Of a DNA stretch of 64,000 nt, positions 1-10,171 are shown in pieces. Position 1 is the stretch's first letter, and every line of letters begins with the position of its first letter. Origin of the DNA: Aldehydirespirator sp965221215 (GTDB taxonomy: Bacteria; Actinomycetota; Acidimicrobiia; Acidimicrobiales; Aldehydirespiratoraceae); assembly GCA_965221215.1 (NCBI GenBank), contig OZ244872.1, positions 2,046,001 through 2,110,000 of the forward strand. The letters are read 5' to 3'. The notes under the pieces are model-generated. The model had not been told where the DNA came from. It searched no databases and saw only the letters and a list, made by a program, of their open reading frames with translations. A program made the position numbers and the translations under genes.

Positions 1-695
1 GCCTGGGCCTGGCCCAGCCCTTCCGACACCGCGCCGTCGGCGCCAAGCAGCCCAACTGCCAGTGCTCCGGCCTCCCGGTGGGCGGCGGCGTCGGCCAGCG
101 CCGACTCTTCGGCGTCGAGGCACTCGTCCTCGTCGGGTCCGGCGATGGCGGCGGCGTCGATCTCGGCCAGTTGATGGCGCAGCAGGTCGATCTCGCGGAG
201 GCGGGCCCGGGCGTCGCCGCCCACCTCGGCCAGGCTGCCGTCGACGGCGCGCAGGTCGTCGACGAGGCCCTCCAGCCGGGCGGTGTCGACCGCGCCGAAG
301 CGGTCTAGGGCGGCCCGCTGGACTCCGCCGCCCAGCAGCGACTGGTGGGCGTGCTGGCCGTGAAGGTCCACCAGAGCGCTGCCCAACTCGCCGAGGGCGG
401 CCACGGTGGCGAGGTGCCCGTCGATGTAGGCCCGGGACCGGCCGTCGGACGGGATGACGCGGCGCACCACCGTCTCGGTTTCGCCGACGACGAAGCGGCC
501 CTCGATCTCGGCCGCGGCGGCGCCGGGACGCACCAGCCCTGCGTCGGCCCGGCCTCCGGTGAGCAGGTCGATAGCGCCCACCACCAGCGTCTTGCCCGCA
601 CCGGTCTCGCCGGTCACGGCCGTCATGCCACCTCCGAGGACGATCGACAGCTCGTCGATCACGCCCAGGTTGCGAACGGCCAGCTCAGTCAGCAT
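1..695 (-). CDS. recN: DNA repair protein RecN (N-terminal part)
   Basis: SMC-like ATPase of double-strand-break repair. Only the N-terminal 231 residues lie in the window; the gene runs off the left edge. The reading begins MLTELAVRNLGVIDELSI and carries a Walker A motif GETGAGKT near residue 30, followed by the RecN-typical stretch GRSRAYIDGHLATVAAL and DLHGQHAHQSLL near residues 85-115. The coiled coil begins after that. ATG at 695 is chosen because it gives the canonical RecN N-terminus. The gene follows nadK by 18 bases in the same direction, and the order tlyA-nadK-recN is conserved in Actinobacteria. Confidence 0.93.
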   Translation of the reverse strand, partial: MLTELAVRNLGVIDELSIVLGGGMTAVTGETGAGKTLVVGAIDLLTGGRADAGLVRPGAAAAEIEGRFVVGETETVVRRVIPSDGRSRAYIDGHLATVAALGELGSALVDLHGQHAHQSLLGGGVQRAALDRFGAVDTARLEGLVDDLRAVDGSLAEVGGDARARLREIDLLRHQLAEIDAAAIAGPDEDECLDAEESALADAAAHREAGALAVGLLGADGAVSEGLGQAQ

Positions 696-713
696 GCAGT
701 AAGATTTGCGACT

Positions 714-1556
714 TCACCGGTCGTTCAGTCCGAACTTGGTCTTGAGCACCTGGTGGAACCGGCGGGCGCCGAAGGTCACCAGACGGGCGGGATGCGGCGA
801 GGCGGAGCACACCACCTCGTCGTGATGGTTGAGCTCGGCCAGGCGACGCCCGTCCACCGACAGCACCGCGCCCCGGTCCGACAGCACCTGGAGCTGCAGG
901 GTGGTGTCGGCTGCCACCACCATCGACCGGTCAAACAGCATGTGGGGCGACACCGGGGTGAGCAGCAGGGCCCGGTGGGTGGGATCGACGACCGGCCCCC
1001 CCGCCGACAGCGAGTAGGCGGTGGAGCCGGTCGGGGTGGACACGATGAGGCCGTCGGCCGCGTAGGTGGTGAAGCGCTCGCCGTTGAACGACACCCCCAG
1101 CCGCAGGGCATATGAGGCTGCGGGCCGCTCCACGACCGCCTCGTTGAGGGCCACCCGCCGCTGCCCGCCGGCGAACTCGACGGTGAGCAGCATCCGCTCC
1201 TCCACACCGTGGTCGCCGGCCAGCATCCGGCGGATGGCGGCGTGGGCGTCGGCGGGCGCCACCTCGGTGAGGTAGCCCATCCGGCCGAAGTTGACCCCGA
1301 GGATCGGCACGCCGGCGGCGCCGACCAGCTCCACGGCCCGAAGGATCGAGCCGTCGCCGCCGAGGGTCACCACCGCGTCCAATCCAGCCGCGAAGCGCTC
1401 CGGGGCGATTTCCAGGTCTGCGCACCCGGCGGCAGCCGCCTCCTCGGGCGGCATGCGAGCCCGGTGGCCCTCGGCGGCCAGCCACTGCGACAGATCGCGG
1501 GCCGCGGCGGTCGCCTCCGGGCGTCCCTGGTGAACGATCAGTCCGATGACCGCCAT
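714..1556 (-). CDS. nadK: NAD kinase
   Basis: ATP/polyphosphate-dependent NAD kinase making NADP, cytosolic, 280 residues, full length for the family. Visible motifs are GGDGS near residue 66 (nucleotide binding), the conserved NE pair (ALNEAV) in the middle, and TPTGSTAYSLSAGGP, which forms part of the NAD site. ATG at 1556 has a GGAGG ribosome-binding site 10 bases upstream, inside the end of tlyA. It is co-oriented with tlyA and recN in the usual actinobacterial cluster. Confidence 0.97.
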   Translation of the reverse strand: MAVIGLIVHQGRPEATAAARDLSQWLAAEGHRARMPPEEAAAAGCADLEIAPERFAAGLDAVVTLGGDGSILRAVELVGAAGVPILGVNFGRMGYLTEVAPADAHAAIRRMLAGDHGVEERMLLTVEFAGGQRRVALNEAVVERPAASYALRLGVSFNGERFTTYAADGLIVSTPTGSTAYSLSAGGPVVDPTHRALLLTPVSPHMLFDRSMVVAADTTLQLQVLSDRGAVLSVDGRRLAELNHHDEVVCSASPHPARLVTFGARRFHQVLKTKFGLNDR

Positions 1557-1562
1557 AGCGCT

Positions 1563-2378
1563 TCAGCCTCCTGCCAGGGCTGACGCGTCGGCCACGGCCT
1601 GGTCTACGGAGGCGGCGAGGTCGCTCACGCCTACGGCGCCGGGGCGGACATCGGCGTGCAGCAGGAACTCGACGTTGCCCTCGGCGCCGGTGAGAGGCGA
1701 GACCATGACCCCCATGATGGCCGCTCCGGCGCCCACAACGGCGCGGCCCGCCCCAAGAACGGCCCTGCGCCACACTTCGGGGTCGCGGATCACGCCGCGG
1801 CCCCGGTCGGCCTCGGCCCGGCCCGCCTCGAACTGGGGCTTCACCAGCATCATCAACTCCGCGCCGGCCAGCCGGCAGAGGTCGGCGGCCACCAGCCGCA
1901 GCGAGATGAACGACAGATCGGCCACCACGATCTCGGCCGGACCGCCGACGGCATCTGTGCTGACGGCGCGCACGTCGGTGCGCTCCAGCGAAGTCACCCG
2001 CGGGTCGGCCCGCAGCCGCTCGTGGAGCTGGTTGCGGCCCACATCGACGGCCACGACCGCCGCCGCGCCGTGCTGTAGCAGGCAGTCGGTGAACCCGCCG
2101 GTGGACGCGCCCACATCGACGGCCCGGCAGCCGACCGCGGCGATGCCGAAGCCGGCCAGCGCCGCCTCGAGCTTGTGGCCGCCCCGCGACACGTAGCGGG
2201 GCGGGTGGGCCGCCACCTCGACCGGCTCGGCCGGGTCGACCAGCCGCGACGCCTTGGCCGCGGGCGCCCCCCGCACCGTCACCCGCCCGTCCTCGATGAG
2301 GCGGCGGGCCTCGCTGCGGCTGCCGGTGAGGCCCCGGCGCACCATCTCCAGGTCGAGCCGCCGACGCCGGGGCGTCAC
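1563..2378 (-). CDS. tlyA: TlyA family rRNA 2'-O-methyltransferase
   Basis: S4-domain RNA methyltransferase of the TlyA/hemolysin family, which 2'-O-methylates 16S and 23S rRNA in mycobacteria. An S4-like RNA-binding domain (LDLEMVRRGLTGSRSEARRLIEDG) is followed by an FtsJ-type SAM domain with AVDVGASTGGFTDCLL and a later KPQFEAGR. I place the start at GTG 2378, which overlaps the upstream hydrolase stop as GTGA, rather than at the longer frame beginning at 2432. The 4-base overlap implies translational coupling. Confidence 0.93.
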   Translation of the reverse strand: MTPRRRRLDLEMVRRGLTGSRSEARRLIEDGRVTVRGAPAAKASRLVDPAEPVEVAAHPPRYVSRGGHKLEAALAGFGIAAVGCRAVDVGASTGGFTDCLLQHGAAAVVAVDVGRNQLHERLRADPRVTSLERTDVRAVSTDAVGGPAEIVVADLSFISLRLVAADLCRLAGAELMMLVKPQFEAGRAEADRGRGVIRDPEVWRRAVLGAGRAVVGAGAAIMGVMVSPLTGAEGNVEFLLHADVRPGAVGVSDLAASVDQAVADASALAGG

Positions 2379-3208
2379 CGCGTGCCGATGCGGGTCTGGC
2401 GGTCGAGCCAGGCGAGGGTGAACGCGTTCCACTCGGCTGCCATCTCGTGGAAGGCGATGTGGCTGGAATGGGGGCCGCGGAACACATGCATGGTGGAACC
2501 CGCAATGGCCCGCTGCACCTCCAGTCCGTAGCGGGTGGGAACCTGCCAGTCCACCTCGCCGGATGTGATCAGGGTGGGCACTTCGACGGCGCCGAGGCGG
2601 TCGAGGGCGTCGTGGGTCTTGTCGGCGTGGAAGTGGCCGAGCATCCCTGCCTTCGACGGCGGATGGGGGTTCTCAAGGATGAAGCCGCGCTCGAAGGCGG
2701 CCACGTCGTCGGGCTGGTCGTTGATGAAGGCGGGGCTGGCCACCCACAGCAGGGCGGTGCGGATGTAGCCGGCAGGATCGTCGTGGAGGATGTAGGTCTC
2801 GTTGGTGTCGATCATGCGGATGAACCACTCGTCGGAGCAGCCCCAGGTGCAGTGCAGTTGCAGGGTGGCCACCTTGTCGGGGTGGTTGACGGCCAGCTCC
2901 TGGGCGGTGGCCGAGCCGAGCGACAGCCCCGAGACGTGGGCCCGCTCCACACCGAGGCGGTCGAGGAGGGCGGCCGCATCATCGGCCAGTATCCGCATCG
3001 AGTAGTCGCCCACGTCGGCGGGGTGGGTGGACTGGCCGGTGCCGCGAGCGTCGTAGGTGATGACAGTGTAGCGGTGCCGGTAGGCCTCCACCTGGGCGGC
3101 CCAGGTGGTGTGGTCGGCGGCTGTGCCCATGATGAGCAGCAGCGGATCGCCGGTTCCCTCCACCTCGTAGTACATCTCGATGCCGGTGGGCAGATCACAG
3201 AACGGCAT
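2375..3208 (-). CDS. alpha/beta hydrolase
   Basis: 277-residue alpha/beta-hydrolase fold protein, cytosolic, substrate unknown. Nucleophile elbow GLSLGS near residue 95, an oxyanion region after the first strand (LLLIMGTAADHTTW), a likely catalytic Asp in SGEVDWQVPT and a His in the SSHIAFHE stretch. A strong AAGGAGG precedes ATG 3208 by 7 bases. It lies between the amidase and tlyA in the same direction. Sequence resemblance is to the enol-lactonase/peroxidase-like branch, but no substrate can be assigned. Confidence 0.85.
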   Translation of the reverse strand: MPFCDLPTGIEMYYEVEGTGDPLLLIMGTAADHTTWAAQVEAYRHRYTVITYDARGTGQSTHPADVGDYSMRILADDAAALLDRLGVERAHVSGLSLGSATAQELAVNHPDKVATLQLHCTWGCSDEWFIRMIDTNETYILHDDPAGYIRTALLWVASPAFINDQPDDVAAFERGFILENPHPPSKAGMLGHFHADKTHDALDRLGAVEVPTLITSGEVDWQVPTRYGLEVQRAIAGSTMHVFRGPHSSHIAFHEMAAEWNAFTLAWLDRQTRIGTR

Positions 3209-3229
3209 GGCGCCGCCTCCTTGCTGGAC

Positions 3230-4639
3230 TCAGGATCGTTCCGACTCGCCGGGGGCGCGTGTCGGCGGTCGCCTCGACGACACGCCCGCGACCGACTCGA
3301 AGCAGGCGCCGACCCGCAGCGCGGTCTCCTCGTCGAAGGGCGCGGCCGCGATCTGCAGCCCGATGGGCAGGCCGTCGCGGTCGAAGTCGGCGGGCACCGA
3401 CAGCGCGGGCAGACCCGACAGGTTGAACGGGCCGGTGGTGCGCACGTAGGCCAGCGTCACCGGCTCGACGACATCGCCGAAGCGAAAATCGTCTGCGTCC
3501 TTGGCGGCGGCGGTGGCGGGCAGGGTGGGGGTGATCAGCGCGTCGAGCCGGTTGTGGGCGAAGGTGCGGCGCAGGGCGTCGGCGATGGCCCGCCGGGCCT
3601 GCAGCGCCTTGAAGTAGTGCTCGGGCTCCAACATCAGGCCGGCCACCAGCAGGGTGCGGATGCCGGCATCGATCTGGTCGGGGCGGCTGCGCAGCAGCTC
3701 GCGGTGGTAGGCGGCGGCTTCGGGGGCGACGATCCCGAACTCGGCGGCGAGGCCGTGTTGCAGCTCGGGCACCTCCACGCCGACGGTGGCCGCGCCCTGC
3801 CCGCCGAGCAGGTCCGACGCGGCCGCGAACGCCTCGGCCACGTCGGGCTGCATCGGCTCCAGCGGCGCCCCGCTGAGCACCCCGATACGCAGCCCGTCCA
3901 CGCCGCGATCCAGGCTGCGGGAGTACGCCGGCACGGGCACAGACACCGCCGAGGGGTCGAGCGGATCGGGTCCGGCCAACACTTCGAGGGCCGCCGCGCT
4001 GCACGCCACGGTGGCGGTGAGGGGTCCGAGATGGTCGAGCGACCAGGCCAGGGCGCCCACCCCGGAGCGCGACACCCGGCCGTAGGTGGCTTTGAGCCCC
4101 ACCGTGCCGCACAGCGAAGCCGGGATGCGGATCGAGCCGCCGGTGTCGCTGCCGATCGCCATGGGCACGATCCCGGCCGCGACCGCGGCGCCCGAGCCGC
4201 CGCTCGACCCGCCGGGTATGCGGTCGAGGTCCCACGGATTCGAAACCGGCGGGCTGTACACGCCGCAGGCCAGCTCGTGGGTGGTCGTCTTGCCCACGAT
4301 CACTGCTCCACCGCTGCGCAGGCGCCGCACCAGCGCGGCGTCGGCTGCGACCGGAACGGGCGGATAGGCGGGCGAGCCGCACCGGGTGGGCAGCCCGGCC
4401 ACGTCGACGATGTCTTTGATGCCGACAGGCACGCCCATGAGGGGGCTGAGATCGCGGCCCGCGGCGATGGCCTCGTCGGCGGCGTCGGCCGCGGCCAGAG
4501 CGCCGTCGGAGTCCACGGCCACGAAGGCCGACAGGTCGGCGTCGAGGGCAGCGGCGGCGGCCAGGCTGGCCTCGGTGAGCCGACGGCTGGTGGTGCGGCC
4601 CGAGCGCAGCGCCCGCCCCGCCTCAGCGACGGAAGTCAC
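3230..4639 (-). CDS. amidase signature family enzyme
   Basis: 469-residue amidase-signature hydrolase of the GatA/AtzE type. The Ser-cisSer-Lys triad is visible: Lys75 in PVGIKD, Ser145 in PGGSSGGSG, and nucleophile Ser169 in GSDTGGSIRIP. The start ATG 4639 overlaps the stop of a 71-residue gene as ATGA, so the two are translationally coupled. That arrangement resembles AtzG-AtzE and GatC-GatA pairs. With RidA and a carbamoylase-type enzyme nearby I infer a role in amide or ureide breakdown; the substrate is unknown. Confidence 0.9.
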   Translation of the reverse strand: MTSVAEAGRALRSGRTTSRRLTEASLAAAAALDADLSAFVAVDSDGALAAADAADEAIAAGRDLSPLMGVPVGIKDIVDVAGLPTRCGSPAYPPVPVAADAALVRRLRSGGAVIVGKTTTHELACGVYSPPVSNPWDLDRIPGGSSGGSGAAVAAGIVPMAIGSDTGGSIRIPASLCGTVGLKATYGRVSRSGVGALAWSLDHLGPLTATVACSAAALEVLAGPDPLDPSAVSVPVPAYSRSLDRGVDGLRIGVLSGAPLEPMQPDVAEAFAAASDLLGGQGAATVGVEVPELQHGLAAEFGIVAPEAAAYHRELLRSRPDQIDAGIRTLLVAGLMLEPEHYFKALQARRAIADALRRTFAHNRLDALITPTLPATAAAKDADDFRFGDVVEPVTLAYVRTTGPFNLSGLPALSVPADFDRDGLPIGLQIAAAPFDEETALRVGACFESVAGVSSRRPPTRAPGESERS

Positions 4640-4851
4640 GCCTCGGCCTGCGGGTCCTCGTCGGCGGGCCAGCTCGGATAGAAGGCGGTGGGGTCGAGCG
4701 CTCCGCCGGCGGCCGCCAGGTCGTCGAGGCTGGCGCTCCGAGCGATCCAGTCGGCGAGATCGGCCGCGGTGGCAGCCGGGTCGATCACCGGATGGTCGAG
4801 CCCCAGCGCCCGCAGCCGGGCCGCTACCACCGCCACCGGATCGTCACTCAC
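4636..4851 (-). CDS. small AtzG/DUF4089-like amidase partner
   Basis: 71-residue acidic protein, mostly helical by composition, ending in LDPTAFYPSWPADEDPQAEA. AtzG-like/DUF4089 proteins are about this size, sit directly upstream of an amidase, and end in a similar DPA-x-x-(F/Y)xP tail; they act like GatC, stabilising the amidase. Here the gene overlaps the amidase start by 4 bases and the ridA stop by 8 bases. The assignment rests on size, context and the tail, not on a strong motif. Confidence 0.6.
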   Translation of the reverse strand: MSDDPVAVVAARLRALGLDHPVIDPAATAADLADWIARSASLDDLAAAGGALDPTAFYPSWPADEDPQAEA

Positions 4852-5245
4852 TGCCGGCTCCGATCACCGCCACCACGTCCACCTCCATCATGAGGCCGGG
4901 CAGGCCCAGGGCCGCGGCCTGACAGGCAGTCACCGCCGGGAACGGCCGGCCCGCGAACACCTCGCGCCGGATCTCGATCTCAGCGGCGATCTCGCGCACG
5001 TCCTGCATGAAGTACGTGACCTTCACCACGTCGGCGATGGAGCTGCCCGAGGCGGCCAACACCGCCGCAATGTTGTCCCACACCTGCCGGGCCTGCTCGG
5101 CGACGGTGGTGCCCACCACCTCGCCGGCCTCGTTCAGGGCCACCTGTCCGGCCAGGTAGAGGGTGTCGCCCGCCCGCACCGCGTAGGAGTACGGCTCCGG
5201 CGGCGGGCACAGCCCCGGCACGTCCACCACGGAATCCAGCGGCAC
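4844..5245 (-). CDS. RidA family protein
   Basis: RidA/YjgF/UK114-fold protein of about 133 residues, a trimeric deaminase or hydrolase acting on reactive enamine/imine or carbamoyl intermediates. It begins with the typical YSYAVRAGDTLYLAGQVALN and ends with MMEVDVVAVIGAG. GTG 5245 is preferred over an ATG at 5335 that would run into the divergent hydrolase. A TATATT box ends 7 bases before GTG, which suggests a leaderless transcript. It heads the ridA-AtzG-like-amidase-hydrolase-tlyA run. Confidence 0.88.
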   Translation of the reverse strand: MPLDSVVDVPGLCPPPEPYSYAVRAGDTLYLAGQVALNEAGEVVGTTVAEQARQVWDNIAAVLAASGSSIADVVKVTYFMQDVREIAAEIEIRREVFAGRPFPAVTACQAAALGLPGLMMEVDVVAVIGAGSE

Positions 5246-5252
5246 GGCGGCC

Positions 5253-5258
5253 AATATA
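5253..5258 (-). promoter_or_regulatory. -10 box of leaderless ridA transcript
   Basis: TATATT on the minus strand, 7 bases before the GTG start of the RidA gene. The 70-bp gap separates it from the divergent alpha/beta hydrolase at 5316, so the region holds two promoters back to back. No -35 is obvious. Confidence 0.55.
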
Positions 5259-5315
5259 GGCTGCCGCCCGTTCACTATCCGTATCCGCGGGACAGCTCTT
5301 CGGGGGAGGACTTCG

Positions 5316-6137
5316 ATGCCCAAGGTGAAGGTCAACGGGGTCGAGCTCTGGTACCGGTTCAGCGGCGAGGGCGAGACCGTCGTGCAGATCGGCGGCGCGG
5401 TCAGCGCCCACGAGGGTTACGCCACCATCACGCCCGGCCTGTCGCAGCACTACCGGGTGCTCGACTACGACCACCGCGGCTACGGCAGCAGCGACCGCCC
5501 GGCCCAGCGCTACACCCTCGACACCTGGAGCGACGACCTGGCCGGGCTGATGGACGCGCTGGGGCTGGAGCGGGCCCACATCCACGGCGGGTCGATGGGC
5601 AGCTTCATCGCGGTGAACTTCGCGGCCCGCTACCCCCACAAGGTCGACAAGCTGCTGCTCGGGGCGGGGGCGGTGGGCCGCTGCGACCGCATGGGCGTGC
5701 TCCAGTTCCGGGGATGGCAGAGCCTGGCCCGGGCCTACGGGGTGGCGTCGCGGGAGGTGGCCGAGCAGTTGCTCACCCATGCCTTCTCGCGGGCCTACCT
5801 CGACGGGCCCGACGGCGGCGAGCAGGCCCTCGACCTGATGCAGGAGGTCACGGCCCGCAACGTGGGAACCGACGTGTTCATCGACGCCTGTCAGGCCATG
5901 ATCGACACCGACGTCACCGACCAGCTCCACCGGGTGACCGCGCCTGCGCTGGTAATGGTGGGATCCGATGACGTGCTCACCCCCCTCGACGCCGGGCCGT
6001 GCGGCGCCGGCGCCCGCTACGTGGCCGAGAACCTCCCCAATGCCCGGCTGGCCGTCTTCGAGGGCAGCGGCCACGGCCACTACATCGAACAGCAACAAGA
6101 GTCGCTGGACGCAATCCTCGGCTTCCTAGCCGAGTAA
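5316..6137 (+). CDS. alpha/beta hydrolase
   Basis: 273-residue alpha/beta-hydrolase. HGGSMGSF near residue 91 is the nucleophile elbow, GSDDVLTP supplies the likely catalytic Asp, and the GSGHGHYIEQQ stretch near the C-terminus supplies the His. ATG 5316 has GGGGGAGGA 7 bases upstream. It is divergent from ridA and precedes the carbamoylase-type gene. It is not closely similar to the hydrolase at 2375. Substrate unknown. Confidence 0.87.
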   Translation: MPKVKVNGVELWYRFSGEGETVVQIGGAVSAHEGYATITPGLSQHYRVLDYDHRGYGSSDRPAQRYTLDTWSDDLAGLMDALGLERAHIHGGSMGSFIAVNFAARYPHKVDKLLLGAGAVGRCDRMGVLQFRGWQSLARAYGVASREVAEQLLTHAFSRAYLDGPDGGEQALDLMQEVTARNVGTDVFIDACQAMIDTDVTDQLHRVTAPALVMVGSDDVLTPLDAGPCGAGARYVAENLPNARLAVFEGSGHGHYIEQQQESLDAILGFLAE

Positions 6138-6178
6138 CCCCGGCCTGCGGCTAGCCTCGCCGCCTAATGGCGGGGCGA

Positions 6179-6303
6179 GTAGGCGAGTGATTCATGTCCA
6201 TACGGGCGAGGCCGTGGCCCGAGCGGCCCGTGAGCGCAGCGAACAAGAGCGGGAATGACCCCGCCGCGACGCGACGAGCTTGCACCTACCCGCGCACGCT
6301 CTA
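6179..6303 (+). repeat. MITE-like element, copy A
   Basis: Shorter-form copy of the dispersed element found in full at 31570-31723. It reads ...CCATACGGGCGAGGCC..., then the core CGGCCCGTGAGCGCAGCGAA and a GCGGGAATGACCCCG stretch, and ends ...CTCTA. A 15-bp direct repeat CTAATGGCGGGGCGA lies on both sides (6164-6178 and 6301-6315) and includes the start codon of the downstream gene. The left terminal AGAGGC of the element is not preserved. Confidence 0.8.
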
Positions 6304-7548
6304 ATGGCGGGGCGACGACTTCTGGAGATCAACGGCGACCGCCTGCTGCAGCGGCTGTGGGACCTGGCTGAGATCGGACCCATACCCGGCGGGGGCAACA
6401 ACCGGCTCGCCCTCACCGACGCCGACAAGGCCGGCCGCGACCTGGTGGTCACCTGGATGCGCGACCTCGGCCTCGAGGTGAGCATCGACACCATCGGCAA
6501 CGTCGTGGCCTCCCAGCGCGACACCGGCAGCGGCCCGCCGGTGATGATGGGCTCCCACATCGACACCGTCGCCACCGGCGGCAAGTACGACGGCAACCTC
6601 GGGGTGCTGGCCGCGCTGGAGGTGATCGAGACCGCCATCGAGAGCGGCGTCGAGCTGGAGCGCCCCCTGGCCGCGGCCTTCTTCACCAACGAGGAGGGCT
6701 CCCGGTTCCCGCCCGACATGATGGGCAGCCTCTGCTACACCGGGGGGCTCACCGTCGAGGAGGCCATGTCCACCACCGACGCCGACGGAGTGTCGGTGGG
6801 CGACGAACTCGACCGCATCGGCTACCGCGGCCCGATGCCGTGCCCGGGCCCGGCACCCTACGCCTTCGTGGAGCTGCACATCGAGCAGGGGCCGGTGCTG
6901 GAGCGCGACGGCATGCGGATCGGGGCGGTCACCGGAGTGCAGGGCATCTCCTGGACCGAGGTGAACATCACCGGCCAGTCGAACCACGCCGGCACCACCC
7001 CGATGAGCATGCGCCGCGACGCGGGCCTGGCCGCGGGCGAGCTGGTGGTGGCGGTGAGGCGCATCGCCGCGGAGATGGGCGGCACCCAGGTGGGCACGGT
7101 GGGGGCGCTGAGGCTGCACCCGGATCTGGTGAACGTGGTGGCGGCCCGGGCCCAGCTCATCATCGACCTGCGCAACACCGACGACGACGACCTGCAGTCG
7201 GCCGAGCGGCAACTTCTGGCCGAGGTGCGCCGGGTGGCCGAGGCCGAGGACGTGGAGATCGACACCAAGTGGGTGGCCCGCTTCGAGCCGGTGGTGTTCG
7301 ACCCCCGGGTGGTGGAGCTGGTGGAGTCGACCGCGGCGGCGCTGGGGCTGTCGGTGCGGCGGATGCCGTCGGGTGCGGGCCACGACGCCCAGATCCTGGC
7401 CGGGGTGTGCCCGGCGGGGATGGTGTTCGTGCCCAGCGTGAAAGGCATCAGCCACAACCCGGCCGAGCACACCGAGCCCGACGATCTGGTGGCCGGCGCC
7501 AACGTGCTGCTCAACACCGTGGTCGCCCTAGCCACCGAGCGAGCCTGA
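6304..7548 (+). CDS. Zn-dependent N-carbamoylase/allantoate amidohydrolase family (M20)
   Basis: 414-residue hydantoinase/carbamoylase-family amidase. Metal-ligand motifs are GSHIDTVATGGKYDGNLG, TNEEGSRF, HIEQGPVLE and the terminal GISHNPAEHT. Family members hydrolyse N-carbamoyl amino acids, ureidoglycolate/allantoate or beta-ureidopropionate; I cannot choose between them. ATG 6304 is part of a 15-bp duplicate of 6164-6178. The first copy (ATG 6167), 9 bases after a TAGCCT box, now opens a 7-codon dead frame because a repeat element lies between. A TTG at 6280 is possible but lies in the repeat. Confidence 0.9.
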   Translation: MAGRRLLEINGDRLLQRLWDLAEIGPIPGGGNNRLALTDADKAGRDLVVTWMRDLGLEVSIDTIGNVVASQRDTGSGPPVMMGSHIDTVATGGKYDGNLGVLAALEVIETAIESGVELERPLAAAFFTNEEGSRFPPDMMGSLCYTGGLTVEEAMSTTDADGVSVGDELDRIGYRGPMPCPGPAPYAFVELHIEQGPVLERDGMRIGAVTGVQGISWTEVNITGQSNHAGTTPMSMRRDAGLAAGELVVAVRRIAAEMGGTQVGTVGALRLHPDLVNVVAARAQLIIDLRNTDDDDLQSAERQLLAEVRRVAEAEDVEIDTKWVARFEPVVFDPRVVELVESTAAALGLSVRRMPSGAGHDAQILAGVCPAGMVFVPSVKGISHNPAEHTEPDDLVAGANVLLNTVVALATERA

Positions 7549-7567
7549 AGCAAGGCCCGAATCGGTT

Positions 7568-8674
7568 TTGACAGCGGTGCGGGCCACGTTCACGGGCTGG
7601 GGCAAGTGCGTGCCCCCGGTGAAGCTCACCAACGCCGACCTCGAGCAGCTCGTCGACACCGACAACGACTGGATCGTGGAGCGCACCGGCATCCGCGAGC
7701 GGGGCATCTCCCATGTGGAGACCACCGACCTGGCCGAGGTGGCCGCCCTGCGGGCCCTGGCCGCGGCCGGACTGGAGCCCGCCGACATCGACATGCTCAT
7801 CCTGGCCACCGTCACCCCCGAGATCACCTGCCCCAGCAACGCCTGCGTGCTGCAGGAGCGCCTGGGGGCGACCAACGCGGCGGCCTTCGACCTCAACGCG
7901 GCCTGCAGCGGCTGGATCTACGGCACCGCCACCGCGGCGTCGATGATTGCCGGCGGCGTGGCCGAGCGGGTGCTGCTGGTGGGGGCCGAGAAGCTGCACT
8001 GGGTGATGGACTACTGGGACCGCTCCACCTGCATCCTCTTCGGCGACGGCGCCGGCGCGGCGGTGCTGGAGCCGTCACACAGCGGCGACGGGGTGCTGGG
8101 CACCGATCTCGGCGCCGACGGCGCGGCCGGCCGCACCATGGTGTTCCCCACCCTGGGCACCCGGGGCCGGTTGAGCAGCGTCCGGGATCCGTCTGTGCAC
8201 CGCCTGCACTTCGACGGCCGGGCCGTGTTCAAGATCGCGGTGCAGGGCATCGAGAAGTCGGTGCGGCGGGCGGTGGACCGGGCCGGACTCAGCCTGGCCG
8301 AGGTGGACGCGGTGATCCCGCATCAGGCCAACGAGCGGATCATCTCCGCCGCGGGCCGGCGGCTCGGCCTCGACCCCGACCGGGTGATGCTCAACATCGC
8401 CACCCACGGCAACTCGGCGGCCGCATCGGTGCCGATGGCGATGTGCGACGCGCTCGAGTCCGGGCTGATACAGCCGGGCGCGGTGGTGGTGCAGACCGCC
8501 TTCGGCGGCGGCGTCACCTGGGGATCGACCGTTGCCCGCTGGGGCGAGCGGACCGCGCCGCTCGGGACCTCCGACGCCGAGCTGCCCCCGTGTGACGACA
8601 CGGTGTTCGACCTGCTGGCCGCCAACCGCAACTTCTACGCTCCGCTTCACCATCGAGAGGGCGCGGTGCGCTAA
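7568..8674 (+). CDS. 3-oxoacyl-ACP synthase III (FabH/KAS III)
   Basis: Thiolase-fold condensing enzyme, 368 residues, about 35 longer at the C-terminus than E. coli FabH. Counting from TTG 7568 the triad is Cys113 (NAACSGW), His252 (VIPHQAN) and Asn282 (THGNSAAAS), all present. An in-frame GTG at 7577 is an equally plausible start. It could initiate fatty-acid synthesis or act in a specialised pathway. No other fab genes are adjacent, so the physiological role stays open. Confidence 0.9.
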   Translation: MTAVRATFTGWGKCVPPVKLTNADLEQLVDTDNDWIVERTGIRERGISHVETTDLAEVAALRALAAAGLEPADIDMLILATVTPEITCPSNACVLQERLGATNAAAFDLNAACSGWIYGTATAASMIAGGVAERVLLVGAEKLHWVMDYWDRSTCILFGDGAGAAVLEPSHSGDGVLGTDLGADGAAGRTMVFPTLGTRGRLSSVRDPSVHRLHFDGRAVFKIAVQGIEKSVRRAVDRAGLSLAEVDAVIPHQANERIISAAGRRLGLDPDRVMLNIATHGNSAAASVPMAMCDALESGLIQPGAVVVQTAFGGGVTWGSTVARWGERTAPLGTSDAELPPCDDTVFDLLAANRNFYAPLHHREGAVR

Positions 8675-8721
8675 GGTCGGCTGCGGTCTCGGCCTGTCCG
8701 CCACCCAAGGAGGCCCCCGCA

Positions 8722-10119
<1,398 letters not shown>

Positions 10120-10171
10120 CCGCGGCTCCCACTCGGCAGGAGGCTGAAGCCGAGTTCAGTAGAGTTCGATC

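Noticed and set aside
2447..4681. 744-residue open frame on the plus strand
   Set aside because: It is the antisense shadow of the alpha/beta hydrolase and amidase; composition (Gly/Arg/His-rich) and lack of any domain show it is not coding. Many similar long frames elsewhere were dropped for the same reason.
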